The position numbers and the translations under genes are program-made. Source: Calliphora vicina (lineage: Eukaryota > Arthropoda > Insecta > Diptera > Calliphoridae). From it: 64,000 nt of DNA. Each line of letters begins with the position of its first letter. Positions within the stretch are counted from its first letter, which is position 1. Below the pieces are notes generated by a model. That model was given only the letters and a program-made list of their open reading frames with translations, made no database searches and had not been told where the DNA came from. The stretch spans positions 107,848,358 through 107,912,357 of the forward strand of contig NC_088782.1 in the NCBI RefSeq assembly GCF_958450345.1. Direction: 5' to 3'. Shown here in pieces: positions 47,418 through 57,982 of this stretch.

Positions 47418-48723
47418 CACGGTGGCTCATATCTCAATTTCATCGGCCAAAAGTCCAACTTTTTGTTAACTCCGATTTCAAAAATTGTAATGCCATTCCA
47501 TAGTAAACACATTGAAACTAAGGTAGCCAAAAATATTGTCCACTAGCATGCTGTTGAAGTCAAATATTTTATATAATTTTATAAAAAATGTGCTTTTTGT
47601 AAATTTGATCAGAAGTAAATTATCATTACTCGCAAACTATTATAGATAATTGGATGATTTTTCTTTTGTTATGTTGGTAGCATAATAAGCCTTTAAGAGC
47701 TGATATGATTTGTCACTGTACCGTTTATAGCTGATGTGTTATTAATTTTTTTCTCAGCTGCTATATTTTAGCCAAATTTGAATTTCAGTGGAGTAAAAGT
47801 GCTTAGGGTCAAAAGGCGTTAAACAAATTTTACAACCAGGAGAAAGTCCAAAGTGTCCTCTTTAAAACTATATATACTTCTTGACCTGTTTTGACCTGTT
47901 TGTTGAACACTTTTTTCAATTGATTGAAATTACTCCCAATTATTTTTCTATTTTTATTTTACCTGTTCATATGACTGCCGCAAAGTACAAGTCGCAGTTT
48001 TGAAGATATTGTAATAAAATTTGGTACACAAAATTTTCGGCCCGAGAACGAAGCCTATTAAAAATGACGGAAATCGGTCCACTATTTCACCTAGCACCCA
48101 TACAAATGTTCTCCCGAAGTTATACTTTATCGGTCGTAAATAGTTAATTTATATATGTATCTACACAAATTTTGCTTCAAATAAGTTATATATAAACTGA
48201 ATTAATGTCACCTAATTATATGATGATCGGTCCATTATTAGTCATAGCTCCCATATAAGACCCGCTTCCGAAAATCACTTTAACGAGCATAAATCTCTTA
48301 AAAATGTTGGTATAAACTTAAAATTCAATAGAAATAACATTCATATAAACATAAATCACACGACCTAATTTCATGGCGATAGGTCCATAATTAGTAATAG
48401 CCCCCTTATAAGACCGCTTCCGAAAATCATTCACGTAAATAAATTATAGTGTAGGGTATTATATGGTCGAGCTTTGCCTTACTTAAGTATAGCTGATTCA
48501 AAAAACAAAAAATATGCATATGCATACTAAATGCTATACAAAAATTAAAAGATTAACTTTAACCTTAAATTGCTCAACAAATGTTGCACCGATTTTAATG
48601 AAGTTAAAACTGGAGAAAAATTCAAGAAGTTATCTGTCCATCAAAAAAAAATTTCTAAAATATCTCTATCGGTTCAAAAGTTACAGAGTTTTGGCCGATG
48701 AAAAACGATAATGAGCCACTGTG
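47418..48723 (+). mobile_element. Transib-like non-autonomous element, family 2
   Basis: Flanked by CGGCG (47413-47417 and 48724-48728). The ends are CACGGTGGCTCAT ... TTTCATCGGCCAAAA on the left and the same pattern, CACAGTGGCTCAT ... TTTCATCGGCCAAAA, on the reverse strand at the right: about 34 bp with five or six mismatches. In both ends a C-AAAA block starts 23 bases after the heptamer. The interior has no transposase and carries a Helentron A copy (47965-48486). Without it the element is about 0.8 kb. Bases 48514-48711 form an open frame without motifs. Confidence 0.75.
47965..48486 (-). mobile_element. Helentron family A copy 5, truncated
   Basis: Starts within the family at about gcaaagtacaagtcgcagtt and runs to gtgtagggtattatatggtc gagctt on the reverse strand. 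The microsatellite-side end is missing. More diverged than copies 6 and 8. Confidence 0.75.
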
Positions 48724-48960
48724 CGGCGCTTTGTCACACAAAGCATAAGCCTCATCTGCACAATCTGAGCTAGCGATTTGAGGTTATGGTAATCTCAAGT
48801 TGAGGTGCTGTGAACTGGCCACCGAAATCGTGCGATTTAACCCCTTTAGACTTTTTCTGGTGGGGTTTAGTTAAGTCGAAGCTCTATGCGACTTTAGACA
48901 CTATGGATGCACGTTGTTACATTCCATATATAATATCATCAATAGGCCTTTTAAACGAAT

Positions 48961-49289
48961 GATAAATGTCGAGTATATATCACACGTACTTTGCTTTATT
49001 TAAGTTTAACGTTCGAAATGAAAGACACTTCGGATCACTAGCTGACCAGAAAGACGTCGTCCACAAATTTTAGTGTTCGATTTGTGAATATGTAAGAAGC
49101 TGTTTGAAATGTGTAAAAATGGTGAAAATTAATGGTTAATGCCGCAAACACGAACTGGCTAAGATTTGGTTATTGTCATTGCGAATTCAAGCCGTAGCGA
49201 AAACAGCAAACGTTTTAAAATTGAAAGACATATCGATCCGAGCCATTGGGATCGGTGGTATCAAAACGTCTTCTCCTTTAAGTACTCTT
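48961..49289. other. Short gene-free stretch
   Basis: Anonymous sequence between the mariner relic and the Helentron helicase relic. A reverse-complement trace of either may be present but I cannot read a motif. Confidence 0.35.
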
Positions 49290-49489
49290 GCTTCGATGAA
49301 GTTTAAAAACTAGGTTGGATAGTTGACGTTATCATTTTGGGAAGTAACGGAATCCACCAATTTATTAGTCACCAATTCCACAGCAATTTCACATTGAATC
49401 TTAAAATTCAGTTTGTCAACATCAATGTTTTTCGCAGCCAAATTGCACGTTCGCCCAACCAATAATGATTTTTGTAATTTCGTGAACTA

Positions 49490-49516
49490 AGGAGTGAGAT
49501 CGAAAAATTCTTAACA
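49490..49516 (+). repeat. Left 27-bp terminal inverted repeat of the DD37E element
   Basis: AGGAGTGAGATCG followed by AAAAATTCTTAACA; identical to the reverse complement of 50761-50787. Confidence 0.95.
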
Positions 49517-49645
49517 CACGTTTTTCATTACATTTTTTAACCCAAGTATTATTTGAATTTTTTTTTGATCAAGTTACCTTTGAAAAACATGTCAGTTATT
49601 ATGTGTAATGTCAATTATATTAATTTTTTTGTTAATCTGATTAAA

Positions 49646-50653
49646 ATGAGTGACCAGAAAAAAGTGCGTACTGAAATTATTAAATATTTTCAACAAAACC
49701 CAACTTGGTCTTACAAAAAGTTGGCCAAGCATACAAAGGTCTGCCGTCAAACTGTTTCCAATGTTATTAAACAGTACCGGGAGAACTTGTCAGTTGATAG
49801 AAAACCTGGTTCAGGTAGAAGGAATGGTCCACATGATGTTTCTAAAGCCAAAAAAATAGAACGCATTTTCAAAAGAGCTCCCAACACATCCGGTAGGAAA
49901 GCAGCCCGGTTAGCTCAGTGCTCGGACTATTTGGTACGAAAAGTTAAAGCTAATGCAGGTTTAAAAACATACAAGGCTCAAAAAGTTCCTGACAGGAACG
50001 CTACTAAAAATTTAGAGGCCAAAAACAGAGCACGGAAATTGAAGTCAAGTTTTATAAAAAAATATTCTTGCTGCATAATGGATGACGAAACGTATGTTCT
50101 GGCAGATTTTTCGCAACTTCCAGGTCAAAAATTTTATGTTGCTGATGCTCGAGGGAATGTTGAAGAAAAGTTTAGGACCCAAAAGCAGACAAAATTTCCC
50201 AGAAAGTTCTTGGTATGGCAAGCAATATGCAGTTGCGGCAAAAGAAGCCACTCATTTGTTACAACGGGCTCTATAAATACCGAAATTTACATCAAGGAAT
50301 GTTTACAAAAAAGGCTGCTTCCATTCATAAGACTTCATAATGTGTCCACTTATTTTTGGCCTGACTTGGCATCCTGTCACTATGGCAAACAAGCCCTTGA
50401 GTGGTACAAGAACAATAATGTGGTATTTGTACCAAGAGAGGCAAATCCTCCAAACTGCCCGGAGCTAAGGCCAGTGGAGAGATATTGGGCTCTTGTTAAA
50501 AGAGAATTGAAGAGTACAAAAAAGGTGTCCAAAAGTGTGGTAGATTTTAAACGGAGATGGACTACATGTTCGAGCAAAGTGACAGAAAGCACTATAAAAA
50601 CGTTAATGGAAGGGTTTCCGAAAAAGGTTCAAAATTTCATCACTAGTGATTAA
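49646..50653 (+). CDS. DD37E (ITmD37E-type) transposase, intact, 335 aa
   Basis: Catalyses cut-and-paste transposition of its own element at TA sites. The ATG at 49646 (MSDQKKVRTE) is chosen over the frame-open ATG at 49553, since the 31 residues before it are hydrophobic and unlike a transposase start, and family members begin near this point. Residues 1-50 hold a helix-turn-helix (YKKLAKHTKVCRQTVSNVIK); a basic linker (GSGRR) and a second DNA-binding helix region follow (about 60-115). Catalytic residues: D147 in IMDDETY, D240 in FWPDLASCHYG, and E278 in CPELRPVERYW. D240 and E278 are separated by 37 residues, the DD37E signature of a distinct IS630-Tc1-mariner group first described in mosquitoes. 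Length is normal for the group (about 330-350 aa). There are no stops or frameshifts. Activity itself cannot be judged from sequence. Confidence 0.92.
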   Translation: MSDQKKVRTEIIKYFQQNPTWSYKKLAKHTKVCRQTVSNVIKQYRENLSVDRKPGSGRRNGPHDVSKAKKIERIFKRAPNTSGRKAARLAQCSDYLVRKVKANAGLKTYKAQKVPDRNATKNLEAKNRARKLKSSFIKKYSCCIMDDETYVLADFSQLPGQKFYVADARGNVEEKFRTQKQTKFPRKFLVWQAICSCGKRSHSFVTTGSINTEIYIKECLQKRLLPFIRLHNVSTYFWPDLASCHYGKQALEWYKNNNVVFVPREANPPNCPELRPVERYWALVKRELKSTKKVSKSVVDFKRRWTTCSSKVTESTIKTLMEGFPKKVQNFITSD

Positions 50654-50760
50654 AACTATAAAAATAATTTTTTTTGTAAATTGTAATAATAATTTCAATC
50701 AAATAAAAAAAAAATTAAAGCTGTAAGTTTAGTGGTTTCTTTTTTATAAACATATATGTA

Positions 50761-50787
50761 TGTTAAGAATTTTTCGATCTCACTCCT
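50761..50787 (-). repeat. Right 27-bp terminal inverted repeat of the DD37E element
   Basis: Reverse complement identical to 49490-49516 over all 27 bases; followed by the TA duplication at 50788-50789. Confidence 0.95.
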
Positions 50788-51984
50788 TATTTGGAAACAG
50801 CTTTCGGATGAGTTCGGATTTTGATTTGGTAAACTGGTGGAAAGCGACGGGAAATTGAATGCAACCGTTCGAAATGTCAACCGCTATATTGTCGTTGCCA
50901 ATGTACAGCAATTGTTAGGAAAATACTTTTCCAGATTGATCGCTATGCAGGTCGACATTCATGTTCACAGTCAATTTGAGTTTTTTTAATAACTTCCACA
51001 AAACCGAAGACTTCAAACTTACATTAAGTTCATGGGCTGGCGTTGACCGTGGAATCACCGGCAATATTTGCTGAAAATCACCTGCCAACAGAATTATCGC
51101 ACCACCAAACCGGTTTTTATTGTTTTGTAAGTCTTGCAACGTTTTCTCTACTGCCTTCAAAGACTTTTTATGCGCCATTGAACACTAATCCCAAACGATC
51201 AGTTTGTTTGGCTGCAAAACTTTGGCCATCGCACTGTTTTTGGAAATGTTGCATGTTGGATTTTCATTGATTGGCATATTCAGTGGCAAATTGAGTGTAG
51301 CTGCAATTCCTGATGAAGCAATTGCAATATCATTCTGCGAGCGTATCATTGCCTAAAACAACGTTATCAAAAAATGTTTCCCAGTGTCCAAAAAAATCTC
51401 TAAAGTTCCATCTTTCAAAACTTTCATAACAGTGTCGTACGCATATTTTTGTTGTCGATTCAACAGTGAAACGTTTGTTGGAACTGTTTCCCTCAAGGCA
51501 TCGCAATCATATTGTTTTTCGTGTCGCAACTATTGCTTAAATGCGTCGTACATAGGACTATTGGGAGCTGTCAAGCCTAACTCAGATAATATCTTGTTCG
51601 ACATCATCAAGTTCTTATCCTTAATTAATATCAAAGCCTGATTGTAAATTTTCCCGCTCAATTGCAAATTTGAATTTGATGTTCTAATACACATCTGATG
51701 CAAAATATCATCATACATGGCATCTTTGTATTTGATCCACAAATCAGTCAGTTTGGATGGGAAGCATATTGAGATAATTATCGAAAACAATGTTTGCATT
51801 TGATGATCTTTTTGGGGAAACCTTGACAGATGATGTCCTGTCCAAATTAGAAAAAATTTTTGTGTTGGAGTTTTGATAGAATTATAAAAAAATCCCACCA
51901 AATTTACTAAAAACCTTATTTGTGACAGTATATAGTTAAATTTTTGCATAAAATTACCAGACGATTTAATAAAAGTGGCCGCAT

Positions 51985-52350
51985 TAGTGGGCGTGGACAA
52001 TATTTCTTTCTGTATGAAACTTTTGTGGACTATTGGGAACATTTAAAAATAAAAAGTGACAAATCGGTCCAAGCGTTCTGCGCTTTTAAATATACCGCAA
52101 ACAAGTGGGCGTAGTAAATTTCTCTTTTAGTAAAAAGTATACCTTGATTACTACGAACATTTAAAACAAAATTAGCCAAATCGGGGTTCTGTGATTTTAG
52201 ATATCTCGAAAAAAGTGGGCGTGGTAAATTTTTCTTTTAGTAAAAACTTAAATGTAATTACTACGAATATTAAAAGAAAATATCCTAATCCGTTTTTCGA
52301 TGTTAGATAAATAGAAAAAAGTGGGCGTTGTCCAGGTTTTGCTGGAAATG
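51985..52350 (-). repeat. Three-to-four-copy tandem repeat with GTGGGCG motif
   Basis: GTGGGCG recurs near 51987, 52106, 52217 and 52321, giving periods of about 119, 111 and 104 bp. Each unit continues with a variant of taaatttttcttttagtaaa and a later ttactacgaacatt. On the reverse strand the motif reads CGCCCAC, which is common in Drosophila DINE-1-type sequences. The array lies on the upstream side of the helicase relic and may be part of the same Helentron. Confidence 0.65.
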
Positions 52351-54781
52351 ATAGTGCATAAGTCATAGTTCAAAGTGGGAGTTTATAGATCGATGGATAA
52401 ATTCCCACTGCTACTTAAAAGCAAATTACTTATTGGATAAAAAATTTATAACAAATATTCATTCAGAGAAAGTCAATTTTCGAATGCCTAAAAATAGGCA
52501 CCTGAAACTTAACATTAGTCGACAGTAGATTTCAAGTTCTGGTAAAGATATGGCTATTAGAATTGATCCCTAGGATTCTTCTCAATTGTTAAATTCTTTG
52601 TTTAAATCCACATTATAATGAAAATCTAACTTAATTCCCATTTGTAGTCATTAAATATTAGAGGAAAATTCATAACAAATTAAGTGAATGGTTCAACAAA
52701 CTTTACAGATTTATATTTCTCTTTATCTAGAGAAAAAAAAAGAAGGAAACGCAACTCATAAATTGCTGTAAATCTGGTTTGACGCATCAAATAAAATTAA
52801 CCGTAATCGTAAATGGAAAATAAAATATGTGTCTCAATTTTACGCATTACTGGCATCAACAAGGCAAATGTCAGTTTTAATTAAGGACACAGCTTCACTA
52901 TTCTGTTGCCTGCAACAAAGAAATAGCAACAAACGACATTCAGCCAGCCAGCCACTATTTGCAAATGAAGATGACGAACGTAACAAAAATAAAAAAAGTG
53001 ACTCGACGCTGATTTTATTTTATTGTATGGAAAATATGTAATGCACACAATGATGACAAGATACAAATATTCATGGATTCATGCTAAAAGAACTGCAAAA
53101 ATAAATAAAAAGGAAAAAACCATCTAAAAGCCAACAAAACAAATACTACTTTGGCTTTAAAAGCCAACAAGGCACTCTGGCGGTTTAATAGAATGAAGAG
53201 AAAAAATATAAAACAGACAGACTTAGAAACAACAGGAGGCTGTATAGGAACTAAAGCAAAAAAAAAAAACAATATTACTAGAAAAACAAAACAACATAGA
53301 AGAGCAGCATAGAGAACAGAGTAGAGAAATGAACTGCAACAGGGGAAACGGAAACATTGCTTGCCAATAGCTAAGTAGTGTATCCGTATCCTGTCATAAG
53401 AGTTAACAAGGAAAAAAGAAAAGGATTTTTTGTCTTTCAGCTGCTTTTGCCGCTGTTGTACTTGTTCTATCCTGTATTTTGTTTTAGGTTTTGTTTGTTG
53501 TTTTTGTTATAATATACACTTCGCATTTAGCATTTAAACTAAAGGGGAATAAATGCTAAACCAGCCATAAGATCCAGACTAACTGAGGAAAATTCTGTTT
53601 TATTTGCAATGGACTTATTTACAATATGTTCATAAACATAAGCACACTTTTTGTTACAGCTGGTCTATTGCTAAAGTTTTTTTTTTATTTCTATTACAGG
53701 CCTTTTTCCTTTTACACCACTTCCTACAAGTAAATGTGAGTGTAGATTCTTAGCAACAGGAAGTAAATGTCGCGTTAGGCCTGTTCATGGTTTCCAAAGG
53801 ACATTTGTTTTTGCATTAAGAGTCTAGAGTACTACAAAGAGGAAGAAATAACAACAAACAAAAAAAAAGGACATGCACAATATTGTTAAAGGTTTTCATC
53901 ATTGTCATGTTGAAGTGTAAAGTGACAACAGCAACGACAACAATAATGACTACGACAACAAACAGAAGAAAATTGTGTGTTAAAAATTTGTTTCTAACCT
54001 TTTAAAGGTGCAATAATTTTAACCCATTTTTTTGTACATCTCCTTGTGGGCTAAGTGTTAAAGTAATGAAAATAGATGAGGTTTTAAAGTGAAGAATACT
54101 GTAGTTAAATGGTTTTTGCATTTGGCATTAGAGTTAAAGAAAAAAAAGAATATGGTGTCACACGAAACCTTTTTGAAGTTTATTAAATTCTTGGTTTATG
54201 GAGCAGAACTAAGAAATTCGAATGAAAAAAAGTAATATTCTTGTATACCCATCAATATGTAGGATTTTTTTTATTTTCTAACAAAAAAAATATTTTTCTG
54301 ATATAAGCGTCGGGTTAGTTAAGGACTGATCATTACACAATTTGGTAGAAAGATTTAGAATTTGAATGTAATTTTATTACCTGCTAATTTATAAATATTA
54401 AGCAATTTTAGATACACAGAAAAAATTAAATAGTAAAAAACTGAACAAATGTTTAGTTTTTCTGAATATTTCTTAGGTTTATTGCACCCATTATGACTGT
54501 AGTAGAAACCCGAATAAAACGTTCAGATTTACGTTGAACGTGCATTCAGCTTTTTACTATATAGAGTTCAGCTTGTGCAAAAGTAAACGGGCGTTCATGT
54601 TTTAACCATATTCGTTTAATTTTCGCAATACTGAACGAGAGTTTAGTTTTATATCAGATGCGTTCAATTTCTTCATTGCAGAACGTAAGCTTATTATTTT
54701 ACCAGCTGCGTTCAGAGAATTAAATAAAAGATTTTTTTTTAATATTAAAAAAAATGTATTCAATATATTTTACAAGCATTA
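52351..54781. other. Gene-free DNA
   Basis: No supported gene. Open frames near 52829-53041 and 53084-53272 have no domain. From about 54414 (cacagaaaaaattaaatagt) a region with scattered gttcag/ctgaac motifs begins, and similar motifs return at 56490-56570, so a decayed element may span 54414-56600 with later insertions inside. Confidence 0.45.
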
Positions 54782-55193
54782 CACAGTACAACACATGATT
54801 TTGGGACTCAATTCTGACAATTGCACGTGAAAGTAGCAACAAAAATTAGAACTTCTGCATCATTAGTTTTGTCAAGTTGGCGATTTTTATGGCACTGGAT
54901 GCATCTTTTTCGGGTAGGTATGTTCCGTACTTTTTCTACTATTCAATATCTACAACTTTGCTTCAGCCACAAAAGAGATATTCCGTACGGTATACGAGAT
55001 ATAACCGTGCTAAAATATAGAAAAAGTGATGAAAATCCACCTTGAGGAAAAAAAATTCTTATGGCCATTAAATTAATACGGCAGCCAACTTGACAAAACT
55101 AATGATGCAGAAGTTCTTATTTTTGGGGCTACTTTCACGTGCAATTGTCAGAATTGAGTCCCAAAGCAATGAAATGAAAAATGTTGTACTGTG
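54782..55193. mobile_element. 412-bp MITE with ~100-bp inverted ends and TTA duplication
   Basis: The ends CACAGTACAACA and TGTTGTACTGTG are flanked by TTA (54779-54781 and 55194-55196). Inside, gggactcaattctgacaatt gcacgtgaaagtag and acttctgcatcattagtttt gtcaagttgg are matched by their reverse complements on the right. A 3-bp TTA duplication would suit PIF/Harbinger. The end sequence is not a classic match, so the superfamily is tentative. The open frame at 54821-55045 is not a gene. Confidence 0.7.
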
Positions 55194-55528
55194 TTATTCA
55201 TACATAAATGTTTATATAAACAACTATTTCTATAAACACACCAAAACCCGCTCTTCTTGAGGAAATTCCTGCATATGTCATCGACAATTACCTTAAAATT
55301 AGATGGTGTTTGTAGAAGGCGTTTTCCGGGATTATATTTGTACTATATTGAAAAATATAAACTTAAAAATAAATAAATAACAAAATTAATTACCATAAAC
55401 TAAACCTTTTTAAAATACACACTGTCTTGTTCCACTTCTTAAAAGGCTTCTCACGAATATCTGCTCGGGGTCCAATTTGTTTAATAGATGTAGATGCCTA
55501 TACTTGATTCCCACTTCTATAATAAACA

Positions 55529-56228
55529 ACAAGTAAGAAAGTATGGTCGGTCAAGCCCGACCAAATAATACCCTACACTAAGTAAAAGAGCAAAAAAATG
55601 TTTCTTTTAAAATTTCAATAATTTATATTTTTGAGTGATTTTCGAAAGTGGGGATTATATGGGGGCTATGACCAATTATGGGCCGATCACCATGAAATTA
55701 GGTCGTGTGATTTATGTCTATATTAAAGTTAACTATGTTGAATTTTGTGAGTATATCAACATTTTTAAGCGATTTATGCACGTTGAAGTGATTTTCGGAA
55801 GCGGGTCTATATGGGAGCTATGACTAATTATGGACCGATCGTAATAAAATTTGGTGATATGAATTTTGTGTATATAAAACTTATTTGGAGCGGAATTTGT
55901 GGAGATACATATATAAATTAAACATTTATGACCGATAAAGTCCAATTTCGGGAGGACATTTGTATGGGGGCTAGGTGAAATAGTGGACCGATTTCAGCCA
56001 GTTTCAATAGGCTTGGTTCTTGCGCCGAAAAAATAATATGTACCAAATTTGATCGAAATATCTTCAAAATTGCGACCTGTACTCTGCGCACAAAGTTTAC
56101 ATGGACAGCCAGCCAGCCGACCAGACGGACGGTATACTTTAAGGTGGGTGTTAGACTAATATTTTTGGGCGTTACAAACATCTGCACAAACGCATAATAC
56201 CCTCCCCACTATGGTGGTGTAGGGTATA
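55529..56228 (+). mobile_element. Helentron family A copy 6, full length
   Basis: Starts acaagtaagaaagtatggtc with ggtcaagcccgacc and ends actatggtggtgtagggtat aa. Internal order: two gattttcg-a-agtgg/gcggg blocks with tatgggagctatgac, gggaggacatttgtatgggg, ccagccgaccagacggacgg and tactttaaggtgggtgttag. The GGAC run is short here. The reverse open frames over it are shared shadows of all copies. Confidence 0.85.
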
Positions 56229-57002
56229 ATTATATTAATTAAATAATATGTCCAATAATTATTAAATATTCACATAAATACATATGTATACTCCGGCAAT
56301 AGAAATTGAGTTACTCTAACAAAGCTTAATGTTAATGTATGGATGTCAGTATATAAAATATGAACCACTTACTTCAAAAATCAACACACAAATGAGATTT
56401 GGCCAAAGTTAATATTTGTTGCTTTTCTATTAGAATTCCGTTATTTCTTTAGCCGTTTTAAAAAAATTTGCCAAAAATATTTTTAACACGTCCCGTTCAG
56501 ATTTATTGAACGATGCGTTTAGTTTTGTTTTGATTTACTATTCCACTATGCTGAACTGCACGTTTTACGGTTTCTATGAAGAACTTTACTGAATTTTGCA
56601 GTGAGTTTCTGTGGTACCATTTGATTTTTGAAAAACGGACGAAAACCAAGCTTTGGTACTTTTTTGTAACCCATAACCCAGAAATTATATTTAAATGGAT
56701 TGTAGTCCTTCTAAACAAATTTATATGGATTTTGGACTTTTTTGAAATTTGAACATAAAAATATTGACCTTTTTGGTACTTTTTTACAAAAATATATTTG
56801 ATATGGTAAAAAAAAATGTATTATAAAATTCCTTCATTAATAAAGAACTTTTAGCATAGTACCACATGCTAGTAAAAATTAAATTAATTTTAAATATTTC
56901 CATATAGCTAAACTAATTCATGCGTATACTTAATATATTTTAGACATTTGTAATAATATTACGTATACACGTTGAAGTACTTATATTCGTGGTTATTTGT
57001 TT
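56229..57002. other. Gene-free DNA
   Basis: No gene. Bases 56490-56570 carry ttcagatttattgaacgatg and ctgaactgcacgttttacgg, echoing motifs at 54520-54560 in partly inverted order. Confidence 0.45.
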
Positions 57003-57417
57003 ATACCCTACACCACCATAGTGGGGAGGGTATTATGCGTTTGTGCAGATGTTTGTAACGCCCAAAAATATTAGTCTAACACCCACCTTAAAGTATACCG
57101 ATCGACTTAGAATCACTTTCTGAGTCGATTAAACGATGTCCGTCCGTCCGTCCGTCTGGTCGGCTGGCTGTCCATGTAAACCTTGTGCGCAGAATACTGG
57201 TCGCAATTTTGAAGATATTTCGATGAAATTTGGTACACGTTATTTTTTCGACCCAAGGCCCAAGCAGATTGAAACTGGCTGAAATCGGTCCATTATTTCA
57301 CCTAGCCCCCATACAAATGTCCTTCCGAAATTGGACTTTATCGGTCATAAATGTTTAATTTATATATGCATCTCCACAAATTCCGCTCCAAATAAGTTTT
57401 ATATACACAAAATTCAT
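57003..57417 (-). mobile_element. Helentron family A copy 7, truncated
   Basis: The reverse-strand 3' end is intact (ataccctacaccaccatagt, then gtccgtccgtccgtctggtc). Similarity stops at aaaattcat, where an AT-rich tandem region begins. Confidence 0.8.
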
Positions 57418-57955
57418 TCAGTTAAACTATTTTAATGTCATGACATAATGCAAACATTTGTATGTCATGCATTTTAAAAATATTTGTTTTAGTTTTAAAT
57501 ATTTGTAATTGAAAAATTTACTAAATTTCAATAAAAATCATGTCATAACAAACATAATGTCAACATTTTTATGTCAAAACATTTCTCAACACTCATTGTT
57601 TTTTATTTATAAATAGCTTTATTTGAAAAAATATAAATACTTTTCAAATTTTAATAAAAATAATGCCATAAGAAACATAATGTTGTCATAGTTATGTCGA
57701 GACATTTTTCATCATTGTTTACATTTTTATGATTATTTATAATTAAGAGCGTAAATCAAAATAATATCCTCTAAAATAATTTGCTTATATCATGACATAA
57801 TGCTAATATTTTATTATTAAATGCAATTTTTATCATGGTTTTCTTTTTATAAATATTTGTAATTAAGTCAATTGATGCAAATATTTTTATGTGATCAAAC
57901 TTTGTATTATAACAACTGTTATAATCACAATTTTTAACTGAATATGAAATTTACG
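57418..57955. repeat. AT-rich diverged tandem repeat, ~115-bp period
   Basis: Variants of atcatgacataatgcaaaca / atgtcataacaaacataatg recur near 57433, 57538, 57660 and 57788, each followed by a tataaatatttgtaattg-like stretch. Units are strongly diverged. Confidence 0.5.
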
Positions 57956-57982
57956 AAATGAGAGACAGTGTAGTTTGTTATC

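Larger units (their letters stand above)
47095..48960 (+). pseudogene. Mariner-type (DUF4817-like) pseudogene, split by Transib-like family 2
   Basis: Before the insertion, frames give CEEIHFWMNRYVTQKNFRI, NPYVI, EKVTV, GFVIGPFFLGNEFGQSITVD, YRSMITNFFLPKLDDMDTND and FQQNG. After it (48729-48960) they give CHT-like traces, then NWPPKSCDLTPLDFFWWG and LVKSKLYATLDTMDA with many shifts. The first catalytic aspartate appears as glutamate (CEEIHF where family members have DE). Joining the flanks through a single CGGCG restores the QNGAxCH(T) catalytic motif apart from a 1-base shift. Confidence 0.8.
49490..50787 (+). mobile_element. Complete DD37E Tc1/mariner-type transposon
   Basis: A 1298-bp element with perfect 27-bp terminal inverted repeats (49490-49516 and 50761-50787) beginning AGGAGTGAGATCG, flanked by TA (49488-49489 and 50788-50789). 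One intact transposase frame fills the interior. An AATAAA signal is at 50702-50707, 49 bases past the stop. Unbroken ends and frame make this the youngest and only plausibly autonomous element in the window. Confidence 0.92.
49290..52042 (-). pseudogene. Helitron/Helentron PIF1-type helicase pseudogene, interrupted
   Basis: Reverse-strand frames, from the upstream side: LWIKYKDAMYDDILHQ, LMMSNKILSELGLTAPNSP (51536-51775); RHEKQYDCDALRETV, NRQQKYAYDTVMKVLKDG; FLDTGKHFLI (a Walker A region that has lost part of the PGGTGKT loop); SSGIAATL; LIVWD; MAHKKSLKAVEKTLQDLQNN, FGGAIILLAGDFQQILPVIP, RSTPAHE (50915-51178). After the transposon insertion at 49490-50787 come NYKNHYWLGERAI and nearby traces (49290-49487). 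This is the order of the PIF1-like helicase of Helitrons. Several frameshifts, the broken Walker A and the insertion make it inactive. The Rep/HUH nuclease part is not seen. Its proximity to Helentron A and B repeats suggests a former autonomous relative. Confidence 0.85.

Noticed and set aside
51530..52042. Full 170-codon reverse frame as an intact gene
   Set aside because: Only its last ~80 codons match the Helitron helicase. The first half is non-homologous and runs into the tandem repeat, so it is part of a broken gene.
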